Shown here: piece after piece, positions 46,108 through 57,616 of the stretch | Layout of the letters: every line of letters begins with the position of its first letter | Numbering within the stretch: position 1 is the first letter of the stretch | From: Helianthus annuus | Lineage: Eukaryota > Streptophyta > Magnoliopsida > Asterales > Asteraceae | Direction: 5' to 3' | Assembly (NCBI RefSeq): GCF_002127325.2 | Contig: NC_035439.2 | Span: 140,741,901 to 140,805,900 of the forward strand | DNA length: 64,000 nucleotides | Notes under the pieces: generated by a model | Databases searched by the model: none | Seen by the model: only the letters and a program-made list of their open reading frames with translations | What the model was told of the DNA's origin: nothing | Translations under genes and position numbers: made by a program

Positions 46108-46900
46108 CATGAGTTAATCAATTTAGGTTATGTTTCTACCTCAAATGGGTCAAACTAAGTTTTAAGAAAATGTTTTTCAAGGCTACCCACGTATTCAAAT
46201 TAAAAAAGACAACAATTTAAACCTATAATATGTTGACCCGTAATGTAAGATATTTATTTTTACAAAATCTTTTAAAGGCAAATTAAGCTTTAGATATGTT
46301 TTTGGTTGAAACTGGTACAATTTGGGTGCCCTATTAAGTAATTTTAATATATGAGTGATCTTAAGGAAAAAGTTAAATACTTAACTGTTCTTGTATTCAT
46401 AGATGACACATTTATTATTGTTAAAAAAAGGTTCCACAAAGCGCTTGCGGGTCAATTTACATGACCCGACATGCTTGACCTGTTACTAACCCGACCAACT
46501 TGCCACCTCTAAATCACACACATACATATCCGTGCGTGTGTTGTGTATCTACCGCTCTTACTACCGTTTTGGTTTCTTTTCTTTTTTTTCTATTTCAGCA
46601 GGAGTTTTAAGGGTCGTACTGCTCATCATTTTACTTGCAGCACTTTTATATTATGTCAAAAGTGAGGGTTTGCTTCTGTACAACATGCATAAATTTTGCC
46701 TCTCAAATCTCATGACTACAATTGTATAACCAGTCTATTAGAGTTTGTTAGGAATATTATAAATGACATAAACAAATTTGTATTTATTGGTTTCAAGTAT
46801 GTAGCTAAATAGAAATATGAAATATAGTTGGTTCGGAACAGTTTGGTTGATTTCATGTAACATTGAAGACTCAAAAAACTAACCGTAACATTGAAGCTCT
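46108..46900. other. No gene supported
   Basis: About 46440-46508 ends in a hAT-MITE-like edge (minus strand TTAGAGGTGGCAAGTTGGTC). A hydrophobic reading frame near 46600-46727 (VLRVVLLIILLAALLYYVKS) could be a stray membrane-segment exon. Confidence 0.3.
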
Positions 46901-47742
46901 ATGCCATGTTTTTTCGCCGCCGCAACGCGCGGCGGGTACAAATCCTAGTTATTTAATAGTTTGTTAATATATTTTGATCTATATAATATAAATCATTATA
47001 ATGGCTACAAAATTAAATATTACGATAATAATATATTTAATCCTACAACAGTATATAATTTTTAAAAGTGTTAAAAAATTTCACGTATATAATTTGTAGA
47101 AGTGTTAAAATAAAAATGCTAAAAAAATTTAAAAGTATACAATTTTAGAAGTGTTAGAAAATTTTAAAGTATATAAAATTTTAAAATATATAAATGTTAA
47201 CATAGGCAATCATCAAGAGGCACCGGTTTTTATGAGGTGAAGCCGAGAAAACTTTTTTACAACCATTAACCGCGAACCATATCGTTTAGACGCTTCGTTC
47301 TCGGGAAAGTGGTCGTCAATGAGATTGAAATGTACCAACTTCAACAGCATTGTCAACCGTTATATTAAAAAGAAAAATAGACCGAGCGGTTCAAGCGACG
47401 CAGACCTCATGTCTGCTGCTCTTGACGAGTTCAAAGCAACATATGATTGCACATTTACTATGGTTAAATCTTGGGAGGTGCTTAAAAATTTGCCAAAGTG
47501 ATTATGTTTTAAAATTATGTTTTTTAAGAGTTATGTGCTTTTTTAAATGCTAAGTCTTTTTTTATTTAATGTCTTTTTAATGTAGGTTTAATTTATATGT
47601 TATGTTTTTTTTTATAAAATGTTATGTTTTTATATTTTAAATACCATGTCTCTTTTTAAATATATTGATTTTTTAATGTAGGTTTAATTAATATGTTTTG
47701 TCTTTTTTTTATAAAATGTTATGTTTTTTATATATATTAAAA

Positions 47743-48633
47743 TTAGGTTATAACCCCGTGTATTACACGGGTTGAATAAATGAATTTTATATACTAAATA
47801 ATAAAACAATATATTTTTAAAAACCCCCTTTATTGCACGGGTTGAATAAATATCATTTTTAAATATTAAGTAATAAAAAGTTATATCTATAACAACCATA
47901 TTGTACGGGTTGAATAAATGTAATTTTATATAATAAATAATAAAAAAGTTATATTTTTAAAACCATGTGTATTACACGGCTTGAATAAATGTAATATTGT
48001 TTACCAAATAATAAAAAAATTATATCTTTAAAAATACTCATGTATTACACGCCTTGAATAAATATGATTTTATATAACCAATAAAGAAAATTATATTTAA
48101 AAAAACTAATGGATATACTCGTACGCGATAGATATGGTGATTACGGAGATGATTATTGAAAAGAAGATACAATGGTCAAACATTTTATTGAAGAAGTAAA
48201 TAAGCAGTCATTTGAGTGATAAAATATAAATTATATTTAAAAAATTCGTAATAAATCTAATTTTATATATAAAGTAATATTGAAAGTTATATACAATTTG
48301 TTAAAAATTATGTAATAAAATCGATATAATAATTTTTTAATAATAAAAATAAAAATAAATAATATATTAATACAAAGTTTGGTTTTGGTGATAAATAATT
48401 TGGTTATTTAGAAATATCTTAAATTAATAATATTTTGTAGAAGAGTTATCCGTAATTAGAAAAGATTAAACTAAATAATAATTATCCATTAGATATTAAA
48501 TTAAATAATATTTATTGTGAGGGTTATCTATAATTATTTAGAAGAGATTAAAATAAAACAACAATTATCTATAATAGATGGCCTAATATGATGGCAAGTG
48601 TCCCTTAAATGGTTTCTTTTATTATATAGTATA
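47743..48633 (-). mobile_element. Helitron, CTAA-ended
   Basis: 3' end: CCCGTGTAATACACGGGG hairpin then CTAA (47746-47743) and T. 5' end near 48633: TATACTATATAATAAAAGAA, AGGGACACTTGCCATC. Four or five degenerate copies of GTATTACACGGGTTGAATAA follow the terminal hairpin at about 70-80 bp spacing. Sister of 50953-51910. Inserted in the downstream region of the split PIF-associated gene. Confidence 0.75.
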
Positions 48634-49596
48634 CATTTACAGCGGCCATAAACGGCTAATAAGTAATTTTGTTTTTAGTATGTCTTTTTATATGATATTT
48701 TTTATTCTTTAATATGGTATTTATTTAATAACTTCCGTTTTTTTAATTTTTAAGCATTTATTTTTTTATCAACATCCGATATATATTTCATTAAAAAGTT
48801 ATATTCAAAATAAAATATTTTTTTGGTATCGTGAACCGATATCATAGCAAACTCAATTGATATCGATCGAGCAACATAAGTGTCGGTATCTGTTTCATCG
48901 AAACCGGTACCAATATTTGTTTTTTGGTTTTTTATTGATGTAAAACACCTTTCGCTATCTTTTGGGCGTATCAAGTCTATATTTTTCTGGTTCTTTTTCG
49001 GTTGCCACAACAAGTGTTGTTACCATAACGAATTGAACCGACACTCACTAAGTTTCCTCCACGTAGCGTGAGTAAATCCCACTAGTTTTATATCAAATTA
49101 GTTAAAATTAAAAACAGCTGGGTGATTTTACATTCATCCTAGGCTTCTATAACAATTCATTATTACATGGTTATATCTAATTATTTGGTTCGAAATATAA
49201 AAAATCATATTTAGAATGAATTCCTCAAATAGTGTAAACTTATTATGCTCGCTGATTAAAACAATCACTTATCTAACATAAGGTGGGGTCGTAATTTTTA
49301 ACTTGGTACAAAATAATCGACTTTAAGCAAACAATGACTAATATCTTTGATTAAGAGGCTGGATTCATCACTTTAATCTATCTTTTGACATAGTTGACTC
49401 CCATCTTTAATGAATACGGTATTGTAGATTTTCATTACACGAATAAATAAATTATCTATGTAAAATTGATTTTATGGTGATTTTGATAACTTTACATCAC
49501 CATTAAGTAATGTCACATCACATTGAATGCTCTACATAATACATATGTCGCTCCGAACTGATGTTAAAGGGGTTGGTAGCTTTAAAGTTATAAGTT
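48634..49596. other. No gene seen
   Basis: AT-rich. Open frames on both strands at 48750-49071 overlap and are not recognisable. Confidence 0.4.
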
Positions 49597-49611
49597 AAAT
49601 TTGATTTGAGG

Positions 49612-49888
49612 CGACGTTTTGGAGGATATGGTTCGCAAGAAATCAGAAAGTTTTTGAAGGCAACTTCATCCGGGTTCTTGATACGGTGGAACAAATAAAA
49701 GAAGACTCCTTTATGTGGATCAAACATCGGTCCAAGCTTCCAGATTTGTCTTGGAATAAGTGGCTAGAGTTTGATGTTTCGAGTCTGTTGTAGTTCTTTT
49801 TGTGTCCTCTTTCTTTGTATGCCTTCCAGCGGCTTGCTGGCTCTTTATATTCAGATATAAAGTGATTCGCCGTTCAAAAAAAAAAAAA
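49612..49888 (+). mobile_element. 5'-truncated LINE
   Basis: The last 59 codons of a LINE ORF2 (RIWFARNQKVFEGNFIRVLD ... WIKHRSKLPDLSWNKWLEFD, stop TAG near 49791), a short 3' UTR ending GCCGTTC, and an A tail. A 15-bp direct repeat AAATTTGATTTGAGG flanks it (49597-49611, 49889-49903), proving target-primed insertion. Confidence 0.9.
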
Positions 49889-50038
49889 AAATTTGATTTG
49901 AGGGGGTAGGCTAAAGCCATAAATGCGGGGTTACGGTCAACAATTTTGTGTAAATTCTAAAAATAAAAGGACCATCCAGCAACAACCATCATTTAATTCT
50001 ATGTATCTCTTCCTTGTTGCCATTATTCATACCTTAAT

Positions 50039-50268
50039 TTTTTTTAACGGTAAATTTGCATCACTGACGGATTACTGTAGTATCATCGTGATATCAGCGG
50101 AACCACCCGATCATATCCATCTCTACTAGACATAATGCCTATACATTAATTCAGGAGGAAACCCAATAAGTATAGGAAAAACTCCCTTGTGCGAATCAAA
50201 CCCAGAACCTATTGGTTCCAAAGTCTTATCCCACCCCCAAAATGCCGATAAACTATAAAGCCATGGAC
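50039..50268 (-). mobile_element. tRNA-derived SINE
   Basis: Minus strand; 15-bp duplication TATTCATACCTTAAT (50024-50038, 50269-50283). The head has a pol III A-box-like GGGGGTGGGATAAG and B-box-like GGGTTTGATTC. The tail ends CCGTTAAAAAAA. A relative is at 53851-54062. Confidence 0.82.
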
Positions 50269-50373
50269 TATTCATACCTTAATAACATGGGTTGTGTTTA
50301 ATACACCCCAAAGTCAACTTTTCTTTTTATTTTTTTTTTCTCACAAATCAACTTTTCAAGTTTTACTATTATT

Positions 50374-50677
50374 TTCTTTTTGAACGGCCAACAGAATCAA
50401 TTCCGAGCACTCTCAGGTCACCCATTGGACAAACGGTGTACTCCGAGAGTAACCCGAGTCCATCACCAATTCCGGAGAAAACCCGGTAACCCACCCGCCC
50501 GTAGGCATGACGGTGAAAATTACTGGTAAAACCCGTTTGGCTCAAGGATCCAACCCAGGTTACCCTGAGTCTCCTATCATTGCCTACCAGTGCCTCACTT
50601 TACACCAAGTGAGAGTTAAATTTACATCTCTTAAGAAAAATGCAAGTATTTCACCATTTGATCTAGAGATCATTCAA
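50374..50677 (-). mobile_element. SINE with LINE-like tail
   Basis: Bounded by a 19-bp duplication TTCAAGTTTTACTATTATT (50355-50373, 50678-50696). On the minus strand it ends GGCCGTTCAAAAAG, the same tail as the LINE at 49612-49888, and contains a B-box-like GGTTGGATCC. Non-coding. Confidence 0.82.
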
Positions 50678-50952
50678 TTCAAGTTTTACTATTATTATTT
50701 ATGAAAAAACCAAACACACCACAATCAAATGCATCCAATTAGCAACTGACACCCACAACCCATATTACGTCACCTTCACCCTACTCTACCTATGCTGTCC
50801 CTCCCTACTTTCTAGCTCTATTGTCTTCCAATCGTACATGCAAAATTCGTAAAATATATCTATTTATTTACTTTAGTTTTAAAATTTCACCGATATTTGT
50901 ATGACATCTAATTCAAATTTTCACCCATTAACATTGTACTTTATAAAACTTA

Positions 50953-51910
50953 CTAGGTTAAAACCCCGTGTATTACACATGTTGAATAAATATAATTTTA
51001 TATACTAAGTAATAAAATAGTTACATCTTTTAAAAACTCGTGTATTGCACGATTTGAATAAACACATGTCTTACACGAATAATGTAATCCGTTAAAACAT
51101 TTAGTCATCAAAATGTGTTTTCTAATAAAAAGAACTTTGAGGTACTATTTACTTATTATAACATCTCACTTTATTTTTTATTAGGTTAGAGAGTTGTGTA
51201 TTACATGGTTTATAACATTTTACTTTGTTTTTTATTTATTATTAGGTTAGAAACTTACGTATTACCTGATATTGGATACCCAACAGAAAAAAAGAAAAGA
51301 AATATTTTAGTAAAAAATATTAAATATACAAGAGATAAGCGGGATATTATGATTTAATATTATTATTTCATTGGAGTGTAAAACGAGATAATGAGATCCT
51401 TTATTAGAAATAAGATTCTTTTTTTGAACGGCTAACTGCTTTCCACGTGTAAACCCACCCTTTTGGAGCTATGTCCAAAGGCCGACTACTCGACTACCGC
51501 TAGAAATGTATAAAAAATATATATGTTCTACATGTATTGAATAAATCCTTTTAACGAAATAGTTGATTAAAATAAATATTTTTATTTTAATATGTAATTA
51601 TCAGTTATCCTTGTCCTTATTATCAAAATATAAAAACAACTAAAACTATCAATTAAATAAAATCTTTATCTTTATAAATATTTAAAACACTAATATATTT
51701 TTTTAGATTTTAATAATTAATATATGATTATAATAATTAATATATTATTATAAATTATCTTTGTCTTTATCATTAAAATCTCTTCTACAAATTTTAAATT
51801 TAATATTATCAATAATTGACATTCCATAATAAATATTTAGAAAAATAATTAAGACTGCCGCATAGAATGTCATGTGTCCCTAAGATGGTTTCTTTTATTA
51901 TATGTATAGA
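50953..51910 (-). mobile_element. Helitron, sister of 47743-48633
   Basis: 5' end TCTATACATATAATAAAAGA from 51910 after an A, then GGGACACATGACATTC. 3' end CTAG (50953-50956) after a GTGTAATACACGGGG motif. Same internal GTGTATTGCACGATTTGAAT repeats. A SINE-like piece with TTTTTTTGAACGGC (about 51418-51510) has inserted. Confidence 0.75.
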
Positions 51911-51936
51911 TTAAAATGTTATAAATGATAAAAAAA

Positions 51937-52295
51937 GAGTTAAATGCCATTTTAGTCCCTGTGGTTTGAGTCATTTTGTCAGTTTAGTTCAAATGTTTTA
52001 TTTTTCGCATGTGGGTCAAAAAAGGTTTCACCGTTGCCATTTTAGTTCACTAGGTTAACTTCATCTATTTTTTCTGTTAACGAGAAGGGGAATTCGGTCA
52101 TTTTATATGGCCAAATCGTCTTTCTAGTTAACAGAATTACATATAAAATGACCGAATTGCTCTTTTCATTGACATAAAAAATGGATAAAGTTAACCCAGT
52201 AGACTAAAATGGCAAAAACAGAGGCGAAAAATAAAACCATTAGACTAAACTGTTAAAATGACCCAAACCACATGGACTAAAAAGACATTTCACTC
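51937..52295. mobile_element. MULE MITE
   Basis: Ends GAGTTAAATGCCATTTTAGT / ACTAAAAAGACATTTCACTC with near-palindromic interior, flanked by ATAAAAAAA and TAAAAAAAA. Diverged copy of 19274-19628. Confidence 0.8.
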
Positions 52296-52304
52296 TAAAA
52301 AAAA

Positions 52305-53850
52305 TTAAAAAAAAAGATTAGGTAATGATTGAATGGGTTCCATCCCATACCACGGATATTATTGAGAAGATGCAATAGAGCCCCTTCAGTAAGTAACGTG
52401 GCGCCTAAGTGTCAAAATGATTAGTAAAACTTGTGGCCGATCGAATTCCCGTTGTAAAGGAGGGGAAATCAAAAGAACGTAAATTGCAATTTCCCCTATT
52501 ATTATCCTCGGTGGTGCTCTTTTCCTCTTTTATATATGGCTTTTAGTTTTTTACATATGATAATAAACTACGATTGAATGTGTTCAGTTTGGCAGTCATG
52601 AAATACCTTGTATTATCATACTATTATCAAATTTTGTGATATATTTTATGTAGAATAATTGTTTATGTGGCATGAGTCGTTAAATTACCAAGTTTTGTGA
52701 TACTTTGCATAAAATAATTGTTAACTAGTTAAATGTAATTATCAAAAAAGTGATTCTCCTTCAACTGAAATGTTGGTTCTATACAATGTATACACAACAC
52801 TTACAAATTATCATAGCTTTATAGTTCATTAATTACAAATAGTTCAACTATCCCCCGTTTTCAACAGGCATAAATGCTTAAATTTACTATGAATCAGATA
52901 CTTGACATTTTTTAAACAAAACTATAAGAGAAACAACATCCAGAAATAGAAAAGGTACCACTGGTCATATGCAACTTTATGAGTTTGAAATCTTCAAGCT
53001 TTAACATAACTTTTATAAGAAAATTTCAACACAACCATGTTTCAATAAAGCAAAAGAGAGTAGGTGTACTTCTAACCATTTTTGGCTACCATATACAGTT
53101 GTAATTCTCAGCTTTGCCATCTGATATTGCAATGAATGGACGGTGGATGAGGTGTTTGGGATAATGATCTGTGTGGTGTGCTTTCTTGCTGAGTGTAAAA
53201 GGTGTGTTTATAGTGTTGTAAAACTTTTAGAATTTGATAAAATTATTATTTTCTAATTATGGCAAATATGACAGGACAATTTGCTCTTCAAGATTCAATT
53301 GGATATAGTAATATATAAGTTATATATAGCCCCCCACACACAGAAGAACAAACTGAATCAAACTTGAACCCACACGCACGTCGCAGCGTATTCACTCACA
53401 AAATGTAGAACCAAACGTATAACGAAAAATTTGAAAAAGATGAAAAGTACGGGGGATCAAAGTTGTAAACAAAAAAGTGTTATGGGTTAACTTGAAAAAG
53501 TTGAAAAACTTTGGGTAAAAGTAAAAAAAAAAAATAATGAGGTAAAAATGCAAAAAAAATGAAAACCTTTAAATTAAAAATGAAAATGCCACCTTTTTTT
53601 TTAAACACTCCTTATGCTTAGAGTACAATTACATAAAACACCAACATGTTACTAATTTATAGTATGAAAATGTGGCATCATGAAATGTTTTGTATATTTT
53701 AGCAGAATAATTTGGTGAATTTTATTCTTTTTTTTTTTCATCTTTGTAGTGTCACGTGTTTTAGTTCTACTTTCTTGGTGACTCATGTGAACTCGTTTAA
53801 AATGTGTTGCGGGCCACCACTCAAAAAGCCCAAGGTTTAGAGTTCACTAA
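52305..53850. other. No gene seen
   Basis: AT-rich intergenic DNA without a supported coding region or bounded repeat. The stretch 53340-53600 has AAGTTGAAAAAC and TAAAAATGC words like low-copy decayed repeat. Confidence 0.4.
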
Positions 53851-54062
53851 TTTTTTTAACGGTAAATTTGGATCATTTATGGACCATTAGAGTATTATTG
53901 TGCCATCAACGAAATCACCCAACCATATCCATCGTGTCTAAACACCAATTTAGAATGAAACTCAATAAATCTGGAAGAAACCTCCATTATGGGGGTCAAA
54001 CACAGGACTTGATGCTTTCAAAGTCTTATCACACCGCCCAAGTTGCCATGGGCTTATTGGTC
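53851..54062 (-). mobile_element. tRNA-derived SINE, older copy
   Basis: Same order of motifs as 50039-50268: A-box-like GGGCGGTGTGATAAG, B-box-like GTGTTTGACCCC, tail CCGTTAAAAAAA. No clear target duplication. Confidence 0.6.
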
Positions 54063-54349
54063 GGTTTTTTTTAATGTGATTTGAGCCTACTGATTTTTTT
54101 GTAATTGCTTAACGATCAAAAGGTAAACCAACAAAAATGTCCATAAAAATAAACATGCAAATGTATTGTATATGACATGACTTATGAAACGTAAAATAAC
54201 TCTAATCTATAAAGTCTAAAGAAAATATAGCCAACTGAAAACGTAAACTAACTCTCATTGACCCGATTTGTTTCCGAACAAAATTTACATCAAAATGTAG
54301 TCCGACTGAAAACATCCACATAAATAAGCACAAAATGTATTTACTTGAC

Positions 54350-54850
54350 ATGACTCATTTTCGATAAAAATCACAATGAAATGTAAAATGTCAATTTATA
54401 CCGGACGTGTACATAAAAACAACCACGTAAAACTTGACGGGGTGTCAAAATCACATGTTACAAAGTTTTTAGAAAGTTTAGAGCGTTTAAATGTCATAAT
54501 TAAAAGTTGAGAGGTGAAATTTACAAAAAGAAAAAAATGACATTAAAGTTGAGGGGTGAAATTCACAAAAGAGACAAAAAAAATATCAAATTACTGTAGC
54601 TAACAACTTCATGACTCAGTTTCAATAAAAATCAGAATAAAACGTAAAGCGTCAATTTATACCAGACTTGTATATAAAAATAAGCAAGTAAAACTTAAGA
54701 GGGTATCAAAATGACATGTTATAAAGTTTATAGAAATTTTAGAGCGTTTAAATGTCAATATTAAAAGTTAGAGGGTGAAATTCATAAAAAGACAAAGGAA
54801 TCAAATTAAAATTGAGGAGTAAAATTCATAGAAAGACAAAAAAAAAAAAT
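54350..54850. repeat. Tandem repeat, two units of about 255 bp
   Basis: Each unit includes CAATTTATACC, AAAACTTGA/AAACTTAAG, TTTAGAGCGTTTAAATGTCA and GGGTGAAATTCA. A third related stretch lies at 6000-6120 near the 5' end of Helitron A. Confidence 0.7.
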
Positions 54851-54984
54851 CAAATTACTAATAACTTGTTCTATTATGTACAATAATTCTTTTGGTCAAA
54901 AATTACCGAAACATTAAGTGATCAAATTTAGTTTGTGAGGTAGTTTGCTATTGATGATTGCAATAATGTGTTAACTTGATTGTA

Positions 54985-55324
54985 AATGAAAAGAGTTTTA
55001 GGATACAGTTCGAGGATATCAAACTGTATCAGTTAACAAGTAACAGACAATAAAAGTAAATGTAGACACGAGATGTACGAGGAAAGCCCTTGATCAATCT
55101 AGATCGCCGGCACAAAACCTCGGGAGCTGACAATTGCCAGCTGCCTTGTTCTTCTTATTGATTGAATAACCAGGGTACAACTTCGGGATAATGCTAGGAT
55201 CAGATCTAAGTGTTACAACGATTGTGACTTGTGAGTGTTTGAGTGTAATTGTAGCAAGTAATTGAATAGTGTACGAGATTGTGAGCTCGAGAGTGTGTGT
55301 GTTCTACTGATCCGACACCCCATT
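54985..55324. repeat. LTR-like fragment, probably Copia-type
   Basis: Contains CGAGATGTACGAGGAAAGCC and AACCTCGGGAGCTGACAATT, wording I associate with Asteraceae LTR retrotransposons. No matching second LTR or open frame, so the call is weak. Confidence 0.3.
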
Positions 55325-56790
55325 TGTAACACCCCAAAAACGGGTTTGGTAATTTAACCCCGTTAATACTAAGGAGCGGGTAAAATACCGTTGGTGTTAA
55401 AAGTTAACCCGTAAACAAAATAACAAGGACCAAATTAACCTAGTTAGTAACTTGGAAATAATATTGAAACAATGAGTTATAGCCCTCTATAAATAAAATT
55501 ACAAACTCGAGGGGCCAAAAGGGAAAAATTAGAAACTTGAATCTAATTAAAAAAAATAAAACACAACACACACTTGGTGTGTGTGTAGCGACCAGGGGAT
55601 GGAGAAAAAGGGTGTAACCATAGTTCATCCAATATCATCAAATTGAAGGGCAAATTGGAGCTCAAATTCATGAATAAACATGAATTAGTGATCACCTAAA
55701 CTAGGGGATCATAAGGTATGTCAAAAATCTTAAGTTGGTAATGTTATGAAATTAGGTAGATTACATGGATTACAACCCATGTATGAATATCAGAAATTTA
55801 AGTAAGATATGAGGTGTATACTTGCTTAGGAACAAAACCCTAAGTGAAAATATACATGTATTGCTATGATTTGAGTGTTTAGATGATTTATCACACTTAG
55901 ATAAGTGGGTTTTAATAATATGATGAAATTGATGATAATTATGTTTAGAATCATCATATATGATAGTGATAAGAAGATGCTTAAATAATCTATGAATTCG
56001 GGTATATGTTCATATTTGCCATAGAATGGATTTTGTATGATGTGATGAAATTGGTGTTATATGTATATTCATAGATTGCTTGAAATCATGAATGTGTATA
56101 TGAATACTTTAAGCTTTTGGCTAAGTTTGATAAACGGTTAAATTTCATACATGTGAAGCAATGTGTTGTTTCATGGAGATGAAACAATTCCTAATTTTGT
56201 ATGAGATTGATAGAATAGCATATAATGAATGAAATTATGTGAAATTTATGTTAACAATTGCGTGAACTTAGTTAGAGTATGTGGTTATAATGGTGGCCTA
56301 AGAATAGTGCCTACCGAGTAATCAACGAAATACAAAAAAAATGAGTTGTTGAACTTATTTGTGGGTTAGTATGTGTTAATAGGCAGTTGACTTTTAAAAG
56401 TCAAACTGACCTGTAATAAGATCGAATGACAATTTTAATATAAAATCCGTAAGATGGAATAGTCGTAATAAACGATTACTAATCTAACCATCTTGCGAAT
56501 GTTAAATGATAGTTTGACGCTTGACAAGCTAGGTGAAAGCTTGAGAAAGAAGCGGGCCAAATGGATCAAGTACGTAGGAAAAACATATTTGGATACAAGG
56601 TAAGTAAAGCTTACACCCTTCTTGTAGAATACCTATGTATTGCATGGGTTATGAACACGATAAATTAATATTTGAAATATAATGTTCCGACGCGAAATGA
56701 TATGGGTCGAAACAAGCGAAAATGATGAAAAACCATATTTGATGGTAAAAATAGGCAAAACAGTAATTCGGTCATGAAATGATGAACATA
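55325..56790 (+). mobile_element. Ty3/gypsy-type LTR, truncated at its right
   Basis: Starts TGTAACACCCCAAAAACGGG, the usual start of Ty3/gypsy LTRs in this family, and runs through typical LTR sequence to a junction with the oppositely oriented gag near 56800-56850. No matching partner LTR in the window, so it is a solo or broken element. Confidence 0.45.
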
Positions 56791-56812
56791 CAATAAGTTT
56801 TGAATGGTTACC

Positions 56813-57616
56813 TTATGGAGTAAGCCATAATGAATAATGAGGTTCTGCAGTGTCGAGAGCAGGAGTACCAGTTGCTTGATTCAGACTCTTGGTTGAGGTT
56901 TTGAAATAACCAGCCAAGACTCGCTTATCATTGATCTCAGCTGCAAGTTGGAAGGTTTCTTCAATAGTAGCAGGTTTAGCTGCTTGAACAAAGTCAGCTA
57001 CACAGTCTGGTAGAGCGCAAATGTACTTCTTGATCGTGATATCCAGAGTTGTCATTTGACCAGGACATATAATGCTAAGCTGCTTGAAGCGAGCGGTGAG
57101 ACCCGCGTTGTCACCTCCTTCTTGTTTGATATGCCATAATTCATTCTCCAGCTTTTGCACCTCATGAGGAGGACATAACTCCTTCATCATGAGCTCCCTG
57201 AGCTCTTCCCATGAAAGTCCGTAAGCTGCATCATTACGGCGCCTGTTGCGCTTAGCAGTCCACCAGTCCAGAGCCCTGGAATGAAAAACTCCAGTAGCAT
57301 TAACAGTACGCAGATTTTCTGGGCATCCGCTTTGCCTGAAGCTGACTTCAATTGCGTCAAACCACTGGAACATAGCACTGGGTCCATCTTCACCAGTGAA
57401 GTTAGCAGGACCGCAGGCCTTGAATTGCTTAAAGTTGAAAGGAGCTTTAGGCGTGTCGCTCTTTGATTCGACAGATGACTTGCTGCTGACCTTGTTGATC
57501 TCACTGAAGATCTGAGGTATGACTTCAGCCATTTCCTTGGCGACAAGAGAAGCGATGCGCTTGTCATCTCTGCTTCTCTGAGCATTTCGGCGAGTGTGAG
57601 AACCAAGGGAAGACAT
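56813..57616 (-). CDS. gag: Ty3/gypsy Gag, 3'-truncated
   Basis: An uninterrupted 267-codon frame encodes the capsid-type retrotransposon gag: SRDDKRIASLVAKEMAEVIP, FKQFKACGPANFTGEDGPSA, FQWFDAIEVSFRQSGCPE, RALDWWTAKRNRR, LSWEELRELMMKELCPPHEV and FKQLSIICPGQMTTLDITIK. These match plant Ty3/gypsy (chromovirus-like) Gag. The CCHC zinc knuckle, protease and polymerase that should follow are absent: after about LDTA the frame runs about 10 residues into foreign sequence and stops. The ATG sits at the end of a 1.25-kb leader. Confidence 0.85.
   Translation of the reverse strand: MSSLGSHTRRNAQRSRDDKRIASLVAKEMAEVIPQIFSEINKVSSKSSVESKSDTPKAPFNFKQFKACGPANFTGEDGPSAMFQWFDAIEVSFRQSGCPENLRTVNATGVFHSRALDWWTAKRNRRRNDAAYGLSWEELRELMMKELCPPHEVQKLENELWHIKQEGGDNAGLTARFKQLSIICPGQMTTLDITIKKYICALPDCVADFVQAAKPATIEETFQLAAEINDKRVLAGYFKTSTKSLNQATGTPALDTAEPHYSLWLTP

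Larger units (their letters stand above)
43086..46948 (+). mobile_element. Helitron carrying a MULE and gene fragments
   Basis: 5' end TCTCTATATTAATC at 43086 after an A; 3' end GCCGCCGCAACGCGCGGCGG hairpin (about 46917-46937), then CTAG at 46945-46948 and T. Contains a MULE at 43148-44490, coding-like pieces at 44700-45730 and a PIF-like MITE at 45776-46107. No Rep/helicase. Confidence 0.65.
42224..47501 (+). pseudogene. PIF/Harbinger-associated SANT/NAM-like gene, split
   Basis: The first half (42224-about 42690) encodes MFTFNNDPNVFSPNNTRYIS, a Pro/Gln-rich stretch, a stop at 42461-42463, then, with more stops and shifts, KSQHDLETDIRETSSLRRHR and a decayed WTMKEELALPRA-VNIFKD, the SANT/Myb-like motif. 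The second half (47243-47501) gives PYRLDASFSGKWSSMRLKC, SSDADLMSAALDEFKAT and SWEVLKNLPK, the NAM-associated C-terminal part. Such proteins, often mislabelled glutathione S-transferase T3-like, resemble ORF1 of PIF/Harbinger transposons and bind DNA. A Helitron (43086-46948) fills the intron between the halves; the intron sequence ATATAATTTCTAAAAGTGTT before it recurs near 47051. Non-functional. Confidence 0.7.
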
